Shown: piece after piece, positions 10,001 through 22,900 of the stretch
Numbering within the stretch: the stretch's first letter is position 1
Layout: each line of letters starts with the position of its first letter
Assembly (NCBI RefSeq): GCF_964355755.1
Contig: NC_092670.1
Location: 23,375,201-23,435,200, forward strand
DNA: 60,000 nt
Origin: Antedon mediterranea
Lineage: Eukaryota > Echinodermata > Crinoidea > Comatulida > Antedonidae
Direction of reading: 5' to 3'
Made by a program: the position numbers and the translations under genes
Notes under the pieces: generated by a model
Database searches by the model: none
Seen by the model: the letters and a program-made list of their open reading frames with translations, nothing else
Told to the model about the DNA's origin: nothing

Positions 10001-12185
10001 TTGTCGTATAATACTAGTAACTGATGGTCAAAGGTTAAATCATGGAGAAATTATAATTCCTCCATTGTTCTATACAGCTTAAAGTTTGTTTGCAATTTTA
10101 ATCCTTGTATATTTCTTTTATTGTTTAGTTTGGTCATGGTCTACAGCACATGCTAACCAAGGTTCCATATGCATCTGCAGCTGGTATTCACAACATAGAA
10201 TGGGATGCTGTTGAGTTTCCATCACAGTTCATGGAGAATTGGGTTTATGATGAGGATACAATGAAGTTAATAAGTGGACATTATCGAACAGGGGAACCAT
10301 TGCCTAGGCATCTATTTGATCAGCTTATCAAAGGTAAACAAACATATCTCTGTCTACACTATCAAATGTTATGTGACAAAAAAAAATGTGATGTGCCCAT
10401 ATATGGACATGATGACATATCACTGCCTAATGTGGACACTTTATTCGTCCGTCTAGACAGAGCTTTAAGTTTTCTACACCTCACAATATCAAATTGTTTC
10501 CAATTTGTAAAATAAATCAATTGGGGCAATCTTTTCCACAGTTTTTTTTAATATGATTTTTCTTTCTTCAGCTCGTAAGTACATGGCTGGGTCAGGGATG
10601 CTACGCCAACTGTACTTTTCTGGACTTGATATGGAGTTACATACAAGGTATTAACTAGTTCAATATTTCAGCAATATGAGCTTGCTAGAGCTTAAATTCA
10701 ATACATATATATATACAATGATTGAGGGAAAAGTTTTTAGCAGGAATGATATACTTTAGTTATCTGTTCCTAAAGGGCAGAAGACTTGGAAACCTTATCC
10801 AGCATAATTTGCAATTTGCTAAATCATTAAAGTTGTTGATTAACATGAAACAAACCAAGGAACAGTTGAAACAGAACAGTTGAAACAGAACAGTTAAAAG
10901 AGAACAGTTAAACGAGAACAGTGGAAACAGAACAGTTACAAGAGAACAGTTAAAAGAGAACAGTTGAAACAGAACAGTTAAAAGAGAACAGTTAATACAG
11001 AATAGTTAAAACAGAATAGTTAAAAGAGAACAGTTAATACAGAACAGTTAAAACAGAATAGTTAAAACAGTTAAAACAGTAAAGGGCCTCTTGTTATTTC
11101 TCTGACAACACAAATAATAACTTGATTTTTGTTTCTGCTATTAGCACTGATCCGTGGCAAGATGTAATGAATAGAGTAGCTGACGAATACACAGTAATAA
11201 AACCACTTCAGGTAAGCCAACATATTTATTAGTTATACAGATTTCAGTACAGTAAGCATATTCACGATTTTGTGCAGTGAACCATAAATGCCCAGTAATT
11301 TAAATATCCATATGGGGGACACCTCAGGATGTAAATTCCCTTTTAAGATTTAGAGGGCTATCCCTGGCACCATACAAAATGATTGCCTGTTGGTTCATGT
11401 ATGGTATGGTATCGAAATAAATCAAATCAAATCCTACTAAACACTGACAATTATTTTTCTTATAGGAGGATCGCTTTCCGTGCTCATTCCAACACATCTT
11501 TGCCTCTGGATATGCCGCTGGATACTACTCTTACAAGTGGGCCGAGGTCATGTCTGCGGATGCCTTTGAAGCATTTGAAGAAGTTGGCTTGCAAAATAGG
11601 GATGCATTAGCAGTGACAGGCTTAAGGTAAGGGAATATGCTGACTATTAATTCAGCTTCTTAAAGCTATGCGTACGCTATCAAACTAGTTTGACAAAAAA
11701 AAAGTGTGATGTGCCCAAATATAGTAGTGATATGCCCAAATATGGTAGTGATATGACATCATGTCCACATATGGGCACATCACATTTTTGGTCACATAAA
11801 GTTTGATAGTGTAGACAGAGGTTTAGTTATTCAACTCGATAAATAATGACGAACAATGAATTTGATTTTTGGATTATTTCTTCTTTATACTGGATGACCT
11901 CTTCAGTAAAGGCAATGAGAATAAACACAAACAGGCTTTGAACCCATGTCACTTGCATGCTAGTCCAATACCCTTTACCATTGTGCCATATCACTTTTAT
12001 TGAATTTCATAATAGCATCATTCATTTTTTTTTTTTTTTTTTTATTCTATTAAAATTGTTTATTTAGATTTAGAAACACTGTCCTGGCACTAGGTGGTGG
12101 AACACATCCCACAGAAGTCTTTAAACAGTTCAGAGGTCGTGAGCCATCTCCAGATGCTCTTCTGAAATCATATGGATTGTCTTGA
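4023..12185 (+). CDS. Oligopeptidase A-like zinc metallopeptidase (peptidase family M3), 16 exons, complete
   Basis: Exons: 4023-4185, 4698-4906, 5322-5482, 5925-6044, 6479-6652, 6882-7016, 7324-7431, 7596-7692, 8552-8621, 9233-9316, 9515-9633, 10129-10333, 10572-10647, 11145-11211, 11466-11626, 12068-12185. All junctions are GT-AG and keep frame, giving 688 aa against about 680 for bacterial OpdA (PrlC), to which it is collinear end to end. The zinc site is HEFGH at residues 479-483, with the third ligand Glu 25 residues on (E509, in [10 protein letters not shown]). The substrate-binding His/Tyr cluster H606, Y612 and Y619 ([14 protein letters not shown]) keeps OpdA spacing. The enzyme should cut short peptides. 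No signal peptide or clear mitochondrial presequence is seen, so it is probably cytosolic. Animal homologues are named 'probable cytosolic oligopeptidase A'. The start is the first ATG in frame, but no upstream ATG or stop closes the exon before an AG, so a further 5' exon is possible. Confidence 0.93.
6139..6292. mobile_element. Foldback MITE, copy 1 (oligopeptidase intron 4)
   Basis: Terminal inverted repeats of the form AAAGCTCTGTCTACACTATC / GATAGTGTAGACAGAGCTTT (here with substitutions) enclose ATATGGACATGATGATGTCA and variants of the 21-bp word ATATCACTACCATATTTGGGC. The interior is reverse-complementary to other copies because the whole element is close to palindromic. No coding capacity. 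Confidence 0.8.
7826..7932. mobile_element. Foldback MITE, copy 2, left part (split by a LINE tail)
   Basis: Starts GTGATGTGCCCAAATTTGG and carries three tandem copies of the 21-bp word GCCCAAATATGGTAGTGATAT, then the ATGTCCATATATAGGCACATCAC arm. The left terminal repeat is missing. The matching right end (CACATAAAGTTTGATAATGTAGACAGAG) appears only at 8488-8520, after about 550 bp of inserted sequence. Confidence 0.75.
7933..8487 (-). mobile_element. LINE 3'-tail inserted inside MITE copy 2
   Basis: AT-rich block beginning with (GATA)n and AATATTTATTTAG on the plus strand, which read on the minus strand is a typical LINE 3' end with terminal tetranucleotide repeats. It contains an inverted pair around CTTCTAGAAG and AGGGACCC similar in layout to the tail at 8679-9010. 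No reverse-transcriptase frame is present. Its position between the two halves of a MITE shows that it inserted after the MITE. Confidence 0.55.
8488..8522. mobile_element. Foldback MITE, copy 2, right end
   Basis: CACATAAAGTTTGATAATGT followed by AGACAGAGATTA is the right terminal inverted repeat of the MITE whose left portion lies at 7826-7932. It ends about 30 bp before the acceptor of oligopeptidase exon 9 (8552). Confidence 0.7.
8679..9010 (-). mobile_element. Second LINE 3'-tail (oligopeptidase intron 9)
   Basis: Starts with (ATCA)n then AATTTTTATTTCTCAAATAA on the plus strand; in minus sense this is a 3'UTR ending in (TGAT)n. A segment near 8771-8815 has paired elements (GGGGTACCCC, AAGCTTAAGCTT, GTGGGGTCC) capable of forming stems, resembling the other tail at 7933-8487. 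The left limit in minus sense is uncertain. Confidence 0.5.
9721..9930. repeat. Interspersed 'CCCTTTAATATGGGTGTC' repeat, copy 1
   Basis: Imperfect reiterations of TCCCTTTAATATGGGTGTC followed by a GAAAAGGTTGTAGTGTTA segment and then GTGTTCCCTTAATAGGAG and AAGTGTCCC words. The same ordered set of motifs recurs at 20808-20940 and 27112-27440, so this is a dispersed element and not a simple repeat. No open frame of note. Confidence 0.6.
9939..10065. repeat. Interlocked inverted repeats in oligopeptidase intron 11
   Basis: Two arm pairs overlap in order A-B-A'-B'. Arm A, about 9940-9967 (AGTTACTAGTTAGTC and on to ACAGGAA), is complementary with mismatches to 9994-10022. Arm B, 9972-9992 (GGAATTCCTCCATGATTTAA), pairs with 10032-10060 (GGTTAAATCATGGAG and on). 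The RNA could form alternative hairpins or a pseudoknot-like fold. Probably nested short palindromic elements. Confidence 0.55.
10346..10467. mobile_element. Foldback MITE, copy 3, 12 bp downstream of exon 12
   Basis: ATCTCTGTCTACACTATCAA at the left, GTCTAGACAGAGCTTTAA at the right, with GTGATGTGCCCATATATGGACATGATGACA between. The element begins right behind the exon 12 donor (GT at 10334-10335), so the retained-intron frame runs straight into it. Confidence 0.8.
10861..11070. repeat. Minisatellite, 14-bp unit x 15
   Basis: Fifteen contiguous 14-mers of the pattern AACAGTTRAAAVAG fill exactly 210 bases, followed by a degenerate sixteenth. Substitutions alternate between GAAACAG, AAAAGAG and AATACAG forms. 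It lies in oligopeptidase intron 13, about 75 bp upstream of exon 14. Confidence 0.92.
11395..11438. repeat. Short LINE/SINE tail-like fragment
   Basis: GGTATCGAAATAAATCAAAT followed by CAAATC is the same (AAATC)n-type tail seen at 51323-51352. It ends about 30 bp before exon 15 and may be a truncated retroposon 3' end. Confidence 0.4.
11661..11825. mobile_element. Foldback MITE, copy 4 (oligopeptidase intron 15)
   Basis: Near full-length copy: left repeat TAAAGCTATGCGTACGCTAT, ACTAGTTTGACA, two copies of the 21-bp word GCCCAAATATGGTAGTGATAT (first with A for G), ATGACATCATGTCCACATATGGGCACATCACA split across the arm, then GTTTGATAGTGTAGACAGAG. Useful as the reference copy for the family. Confidence 0.85.
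11890..11995 (-). mobile_element. tRNA-derived SINE fragment, minus strand (intron 15)
   Basis: In minus sense: ATATGGCACAATGGTAAAGG (A-box-like), TTGGACTAGCATG, ATGGGTTCAAAGCC (B-box-like), then TTTATTCTCATTGCCTTTAC. These match, in order, the tRNA-like body of the 5S-headed SINE at 3219-3360 and the copy at 59440-59583. Confidence 0.65.
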
Positions 12186-12428
12186 GCCATGGAGAAAGAG
12201 GAAACGGTCAGAGACTAGAGGAAAGCTGTCAGACACCACCTTTTGCTGGTGAAGCATGTATGTAATATGCAGATGCTTAAAAGTGGTGGCTAGGAAGAAC
12301 GGGCATCAGTCATACCAGGTGCTTGTGTAATGCTACAAATGTTCAGTATACCAAGGTGGTATTAAATTGGTACATATAGCAACAATTGTGGACATTTGTA
12401 TTGTGAATGACAAGCAGTCTATGTACTT

Positions 12429-12530
12429 TAAAGCTTTGTCTACACTATTAAACTAGTTTGACAAAAAAAGTGTGATGTGCCCAAATATGGTAGTGATATG
12501 ACATCATCATGTCCATATATGGGCACATAC
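12429..12530. mobile_element. Foldback MITE, copy 5 (truncated)
   Basis: TAAAGCTTTGTCTACACTAT, ACTAGTTTGACA, GTGATGTGCCCAAATATGGT and ATGTCCATATATGGGCACAT are present; the right terminal repeat is missing. It falls between the oligopeptidase stop and the first AATAAA, so it would be inside the 3'UTR if that signal is used. Confidence 0.8.
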
Positions 12531-12606
12531 ATTATCCTTTTCAATTGGAAAAGTGATTATGAATGAATAGATGAAAAGGAAGATCCATGAATCTGAACAA
12601 GACTAG

Positions 12607-12612
12607 AATAAA
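12607..12612 (+). terminator. Candidate poly(A) signal for the oligopeptidase gene
   Basis: AATAAA, the first canonical signal after the stop codon at 12183-12185. Use is unproven; further signals occur downstream. Confidence 0.4.
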
Positions 12613-12653
12613 TTCCTTGTGTAAAACCACAGATTGGCTCTAGCTATGTTGAC

Positions 12654-12720
12654 TAAAGCTCTGTCTACACTATCAAATCCATATATGGACATGATGACAT
12701 CATATCACTACCACTTTTTT
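12654..12720. mobile_element. Foldback MITE, copy 6 (internally deleted)
   Basis: TAAAGCTCTGTCTACACTAT joins directly to CCATATATGGACATGATGAC and ATATCACTACCA, then is lost. Only one terminal repeat remains. Confidence 0.75.
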
Positions 12721-13401
12721 ACATGAATGGTAAAATGCAATTTTTTTTATGGAGCATTTTATTTTCAGTACCTAAATTTTGATCAAATATTTTATTTATA
12801 CCTGAAATAATATTAAGGTAGAGCAAAACATCTGACCAAAAAAATAAGCACTTTTATGTTTAATGGATTAACCAATATTTGTTTAAAATTAATCAAATGT
12901 TTTATACAGTACTATTTAGTTGATTAATTCATTAAATGTATTTCTGTATTCAAATGTGATTTTACATTCATTTTCAATGTTGATTTGAAATCACTTAATG
13001 AAAATCATGTTGTTAAATGTTTTTTTTATACTAACATACATTGTGCACTGTTTTTAAAGAGAGCTATTGTTACATTTCACCGAAAAGTTGTTAATTAATG
13101 TAAAAGGTGTTGGGTAAATATATCTTATTGTGGTGTATAACACCTTGAAATATTGTTTTAGATTATTTAAACTAAGCTTGTACTGTATAGTTATGTATGT
13201 ATGCAATTGAGTATGCAATATATTATCATTCTAAGATTTTTTATAAGATTTTCCATATCTCATATCTGTATGAAAGATGTATTCACAATTGTTAATGTTC
13301 ATTTATTGAATAGTAAAATAGTACTATACAATAGTACCTTCCATTTATGTGTAGAGTTTGTAATTGATAAAGTTCATATGCAGTGGCATATGTTAACCTG
13401 A

Positions 13402-13475
13402 CCAGGGAAGGATACAAGGAGGGGCCATTTTTAGGCCCTGGTCCCCCTATTTCAAAATCCTGGATCCGCCACTGT
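13402..13475. mobile_element. hAT-like terminal fragment (CAGTGGCGGATCC end)
   Basis: Read on the minus strand it begins CAGTGGCGGATCCAGGATTT and continues with GAAATAGGGGGACCAGGGCC, a terminal sequence typical of hAT-type MITEs in many invertebrates. Only one terminus is present, so no target-site duplication could be checked. Confidence 0.45.
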
Positions 13476-14312
13476 TGACTGGAAAGCAACTGAACAGAAT
13501 TAGCACCCATGGTAATATTGAATTTGTTGATACTGGTCAAAATTTTCAGTTGCATTTAGTTTCTTCCAGTTCTGCGTTTATGTCGTTTGAAGGTTTGCAT
13601 GGCAAAATCAAGTGTTTGATAATTTTTATTAAAGTTTGCGGCACTCGGGAGTGAGGACAATCAAAGCATATTTATCGAAACATCAAGAAACTCAACAGCT
13701 CTTTTCAGAACTAATTTACGTGGTGTACCGCAAACTTTATATCAACATATGTTTGTCAATATATATTTGCGCAATACAGTTGATTTCCGTGTTAACATAT
13801 ATGTATATCGTGCTAAAGGAACATTCACACAGGTTACATTCGATACATTTATTAATTGAATGTATATTTAGATTAACAGTTTAATACAGAAGCATTCAGC
13901 TATTTATTACAATTACAACACCCTGTACTTGTATAGCAAATTAACACTTTTATAAAAATAAAGTATTCCAACAATCGATTTGAATAGCAGACTACTTATT
14001 GGGAAATTGGATCCCATAATCTGCAACGGCATGACATTGGGATGTAGAACAGAAAAAAGATGTATATACTGTATTCCACTAATGAGTTGCAAGGAAATGA
14101 ATTGATGATTAATGCATATTTATACTTCACTATTAACACCTAAATGTTGATTTAGTCAAAATATCTTTTAAAAACGGTACTATAAATAAGAGTACTGATC
14201 TAATGAATATAAGATAAAAGTATGTTTATAATTTTGATCTTTCAACAAACATTTGTTTTGTTTGATACTATATACTGAACCATTACGTTTTATGACATAT
14301 CCTCCAACCTTG

Positions 14313-14318
14313 TTTATT
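14313..14318 (-). terminator. Candidate poly(A) signal for ADSL
   Basis: AATAAA on the minus strand, about 90 bp downstream of the ADSL stop (14408-14406). Confidence 0.5.
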
Positions 14319-14405
14319 CCTCCAAGAGGTGTGCTGCACCAGGCAACCCAGCCTGAAAGATAAACCCTGTGGGTCCCTACCATGCTTTGAATGTAGGCCT
14401 AGGAC

Positions 14406-18855
<4,450 letters not shown>

Positions 18856-19877
18856 TTTTTGCACTTAAAGCTCTACTTTACAATAATTTCTTCAAAGAAA
18901 GTTTTTGTTTACAATTGTAGTATTATAATTAGCGGAGTCTCACGAAGCAACCGGTTTCGCGCGAAAGAATGTGGCAATTTAAATTGGTAGAGGGCGCTAT
19001 CACAAATAACACGGGGTGTCACAAAATGTTTTTGATCATCTGCGATTCGAGTTCGAGCTGATATTGAGAAGTAAACTTTCCACTTTAGAAGTAAGGCTCA
19101 GTCTTTTCTTGGATAATTATGACTTCTTTCATCCTGTATTGAACGTGTTTTGATATTAAGTTTACACAGTAACTACTTTCTGATGGTGTGGTAAGTCAAT
19201 TATTAAATGAATTGTGTGTGTTTTTTTTTAGTCTGCCTGTTGTGCCCCTGTTGTGTATGTGGTGTAGCTGTTTGTGGACGATCGTCTGTTGCTGCTGATG
19301 AGAGGTACACAGAGAGTTTAACACATCCACACAACACTGTGGAGCTATGACAAAATGGGGGTGTGTTGTCTACTGTAACTCAACACATCTGGCAAGCCAA
19401 CCCAAAAGTGTAGGGCCTAGGAGAATAGGCTAATTTTGTTTTATTTTATTAAAAAAGAAAATTGTTTACACTACAGGAATGTCGGTACTGTAGTTTCAGG
19501 AAATAATATCCTGGCTAAAATTGAAAATTGACAAGTCAGAATTAATATTGTAATTTGCAATTGTATGGAAGTTTTTTTTTGTTCAATTTGTTTATCATTT
19601 GATAGGCTAGTAAGTATGAATGATGGATGGTAACAATAGATTTTTGTGTGCAGCAGTCCCCCACCCGCCAACTTCTCGGGTTCCGCTGTTGCATTACTGT
19701 ATAGGCCTACCCACTGCATGTTTACGTATAGATGATGAAAGTCCAATGAATTATACTGTATTAATTATTAATTAATACAAATAAATTATCTTTTTTTTTT
19801 AAATTTTAATTTCAGCCAATGTCTTGAGGGAATTTTATCGGAATTAAAAATAATTAAACGGTGCTAATTTAAAAGTA
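18856..19877. promoter_or_regulatory. Divergent ADSL / Caskin promoter region
   Basis: The two start codons are 1,022 bp apart on opposite strands. Around 18930-19060 the base composition shifts to more G+C with several CpGs (ACCGGTTTCGCGCGAAAG, ATTCGAGTTCGAGC), unlike the flanking introns, which fits a TATA-less promoter. AGAGGGCGCTATC near 18991 resembles a CTCF-type core, which is a guess from the motif. On the Caskin side a 5'UTR intron fits 19191-19815 (GGTGTG/GTAAGT to TTTCAG), giving a leader exon ending at 19190 and a second from 19816 to the ATG. Confidence 0.6.
19191..19815 (+). other. Predicted 5'UTR intron of Caskin
   Basis: A donor GTAAGT follows GATGGTGTG, and a T-rich tract ending TTTCAG precedes 19816. 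Splicing would join a leader from the promoter to the short exon carrying the start codon. An in-frame TAA lies about 30 bases upstream of the ATG. Confidence 0.5.
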
Positions 19878-19971
19878 ATGGGGAAGGATACAGATCTATT
19901 ACAGGCCATCCGTCAAGAAGATGTTGCCATGGTAATGAAGATTGTTGCAAAATTCACCAAGTCAAAGTCAA
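19878..19971 (+). CDS. CASKIN: Caskin coding exon 1 (N-terminus)
   Basis: Encodes 31 residues plus one base (phase 1). The conserved start Met-Gly-Lys and LLQA helix identify it as Caskin. The donor is TCAA/GTAAGT. The start has G at -3 and G at +4. Confidence 0.88.
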
Positions 19972-22900
19972 GTAAGTGTTTTCAAATTACAGTATTAAAA
20001 TTATTCATCATAATATGTTACAAATCACATGCTGACGTTCACCTGAGAAAGTGTTATATAAAAGTTGTTCTCATCACAAAAAGATATTTACTTAATTTAA
20101 TTCTCTTCTCTAACCTGAAACTAAAACTATTAAATTCCTCAGACTTTAATGTAGTCAATATTGATCCATTACTATGTTGCAGGATTTAAAATATTGCACT
20201 AACAACATGTGGAAAAAATATCCATCTGCAGGGAAGCAGTAATCTAGTTTGGTAATAAAGATTTATTAATTTCTGATATAAAAATGATGTGTACACCAGT
20301 GACCTTGACATTGTAGATCTTAATCCTAATCCACTGACTTACTTAAAGATGTGGAGTCTATCTGGGAGTGGTGGTATGGATTAGTATTTAAGTCTTATTT
20401 TATCAGAATTATTACTCATTGGTCAATAATTTAAAGCAAGAATGTAGGAAGTATTTAATTTAAAGGCTAAGTATCTTGCTTATTAATTACCCATAAAGTG
20501 AAACTACTGACTTTGCAAAATGCTGCCTTTCTAGTTTCAGTACTTTGCTCCAGATACAATACAGTCTACATTGAAAAAGCCTATCCAGTGGTGAAATCTC
20601 TTTCTACACTATCAAACTTTTATGTGACAAAATGTGATTTACATATATATGGAGATGATGATATCATATCCCTACCATATTTGGGCATATCTCTACCATA
20701 TTTGGGCATATCTCTACCATATTTGGGCACATCAAACTTTTTTTTGTCAGACTAGTTTGATAGTGTAGACAGAGATTTAGTACTGTGGCACAAAAGAAAT
20801 TACCCAACAGTGTCCCTTAATGATATCTCCTGAAAAGGGGTTGGCTGTAGTGTTACATTTCCTCTTGTCATTTGAGGGAAAGTGTCCCGATATAAAGAAG
20901 TGTCCCATGAATAGTGGTGTCCTAAATAGGGTATACTATTCGGCCATTATTTATAATAATTATTACAAAACCATGAAGTTGGCACATATAAAAGGGATCT
21001 TTGACAAGGAAGACCAATTTTTTTGTTTTGTTAGAACATAATTTATGCTCTGGTATTTTATCTCATTACATTGTTTATAATAGCACTATACAAAGTCGAC
21101 CAATGTTTGTCATTTAGTATAAACTGTAAAAATCATAATCGCATAGTTACAGTTGAAACTCATTAATATTCAACCATATCCATTGCAAATACAATTAGTG
21201 GGTAAGCTGTAAACCTATGTTCTGGTATTTTATCTAAATTTTGGTTTACACAAGTTGACTCTAAATGATCATTAAAATATAATTGGTTTTTACTAGTTCC
21301 CTATTTGTTTTTACAATTTATTGACACATGACAATGTGGATTTTTACTTCTCATTGGCGCTTACCCCAAACTCTTCTTGTTGAATTTGGAAATTGCCATC
21401 TCACTCAGTGTTTGCAATACTTCAGAGTATTGTATTCAGTGTCGTAACGGCTATGAGTGCTCACTGGCTAAATCCAAGAGCCCCGGAGCTTATGGGGGCC
21501 CTTAAGCAGGACTAAGAAGAAAAAACAGACATTAAAATATGTCAAAAAAGGCTAAAACACCGTACCCAAGACCTCCAGCATTTGAGGGCCATTTAACCAG
21601 GGTCCTCAGACCTCTGCGTTACGCCGCTGATTGTATTTCTTATGAGGAAAATTCATACTTACTCAATACCACAATTAGAACTCGGGATAAATGTACAGTT
21701 ACTCCATTTTACCTCGAGTTTCAACTTTGTGGATAGTTATTGTTTGTAGTTGCAGTGTTTGTTATGTTTAATGCTAGATTGCATTAAAAAAACACTAACT
21801 AACCTTGTTAAATGTAAAGTGTATGAACCTGCCATGTTTCTCATTAATTTCAAATCTTATTGCAATTTTGAAAGGTTAAATCCCTCTTAATGAAAGTCTA
21901 AAGTACAGTAACTCTGGGTAGAAAGATTAAGAAAAGTACTGTACATTGTTGATGGCTGTTGGTAACTACAAATACTAATTATATAGGTAAAATGCAAAAC
22001 ACTTCATATTCATTAAATTAATAATGTAAACATTTTCGCTAGTTTACTATTACTATAGTATAATACAGTGTTAGTTACACATTTATCAAGATTTTTCCTG
22101 AATAGTGTGTTTTTTATTAGAAATAAAAAAAGTAGATGTGCACTTTCGGAATCAACCCCACTTTGGTGACACACAAATTTGCAAATGGGGAATGAAAGAC
22201 CAAGGTTGGAGATTATCTTTTATTGTTTTAGCGTCATAAGGGTGTTCTGGTCTGCAGCTGTGTAATAATTAAAATCTGTTTGTCGAACAATTAAAACTAA
22301 AATTGAATACTTAAAGATTAATGTTCTTTTTTAAGTCATATTAACTATTATTTATTAATGTTCTTTTTTCCTTTTTTGCATCAATATTTATTTGTATTCT
22401 CATAGGACATAGTCCTAACCAAACGTCTGTTGAGTGTTTTTGTGAGGTATGTGCAGGGAACATTTTCGCCAGTGTAGCGTAGCAAAAAGCTATACAAAAC
22501 AACCTTATTGCTACACATTTTGAAAATTGTGTAGCAAAAAATACAATACAAAACTATGTTTCTGGACTTAAAAATCAGTTTGATTAGCAATATTGCTAAA
22601 CAAAATTTTTAAATGAAAATTTTCCCTGATGTATCATGCTGGAAAGTGTGGGAACACAGGGATATCTAAAAGAATGCTTTGCAATTGTTTAGGATAACAA
22701 TAGGCTTGCTTACTATTGTTATGTCACAAAACAGCCAATCTAGTGTGCTTTGAAGCTTTGGTGTCCAGGTCAAAGTTTAAACCAATAGTGTACTGCTTTT
22801 GTACAAGGAGAAGTGGAGAATTATCTGGTACCCATTTAAACTGTGGTTTGCCTGAAATAAATTTAGATTAGGTAAATATGGAATAGAACTTAGTCACTGA

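Larger units (their letters stand above)
12186..14405. other. 3' flank between the oligopeptidase and ADSL genes (convergent)
   Basis: The two genes converge here. It holds the oligopeptidase 3'UTR, with an AATAAA at 12607-12612 about 420 bp after the stop, two truncated MITE copies, a hAT-like terminal fragment near 13402-13475 and a probable ADSL poly(A) signal at 14313-14318 on the minus strand. No coding exon was recognised; the open frames at 13201-13884 are short and without recognisable content. Confidence 0.6.

Noticed and set aside
10861-11070. Regular array that could be mistaken for a CRISPR or regulatory array
   Set aside because: Pure head-to-tail 14-bp minisatellite with no spacers, in an animal intron.
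13292-13555. Minus-strand frame with a QQWRIQDF-like start
   Set aside because: This peptide is the translated end of a hAT-like transposon terminus and not a gene.
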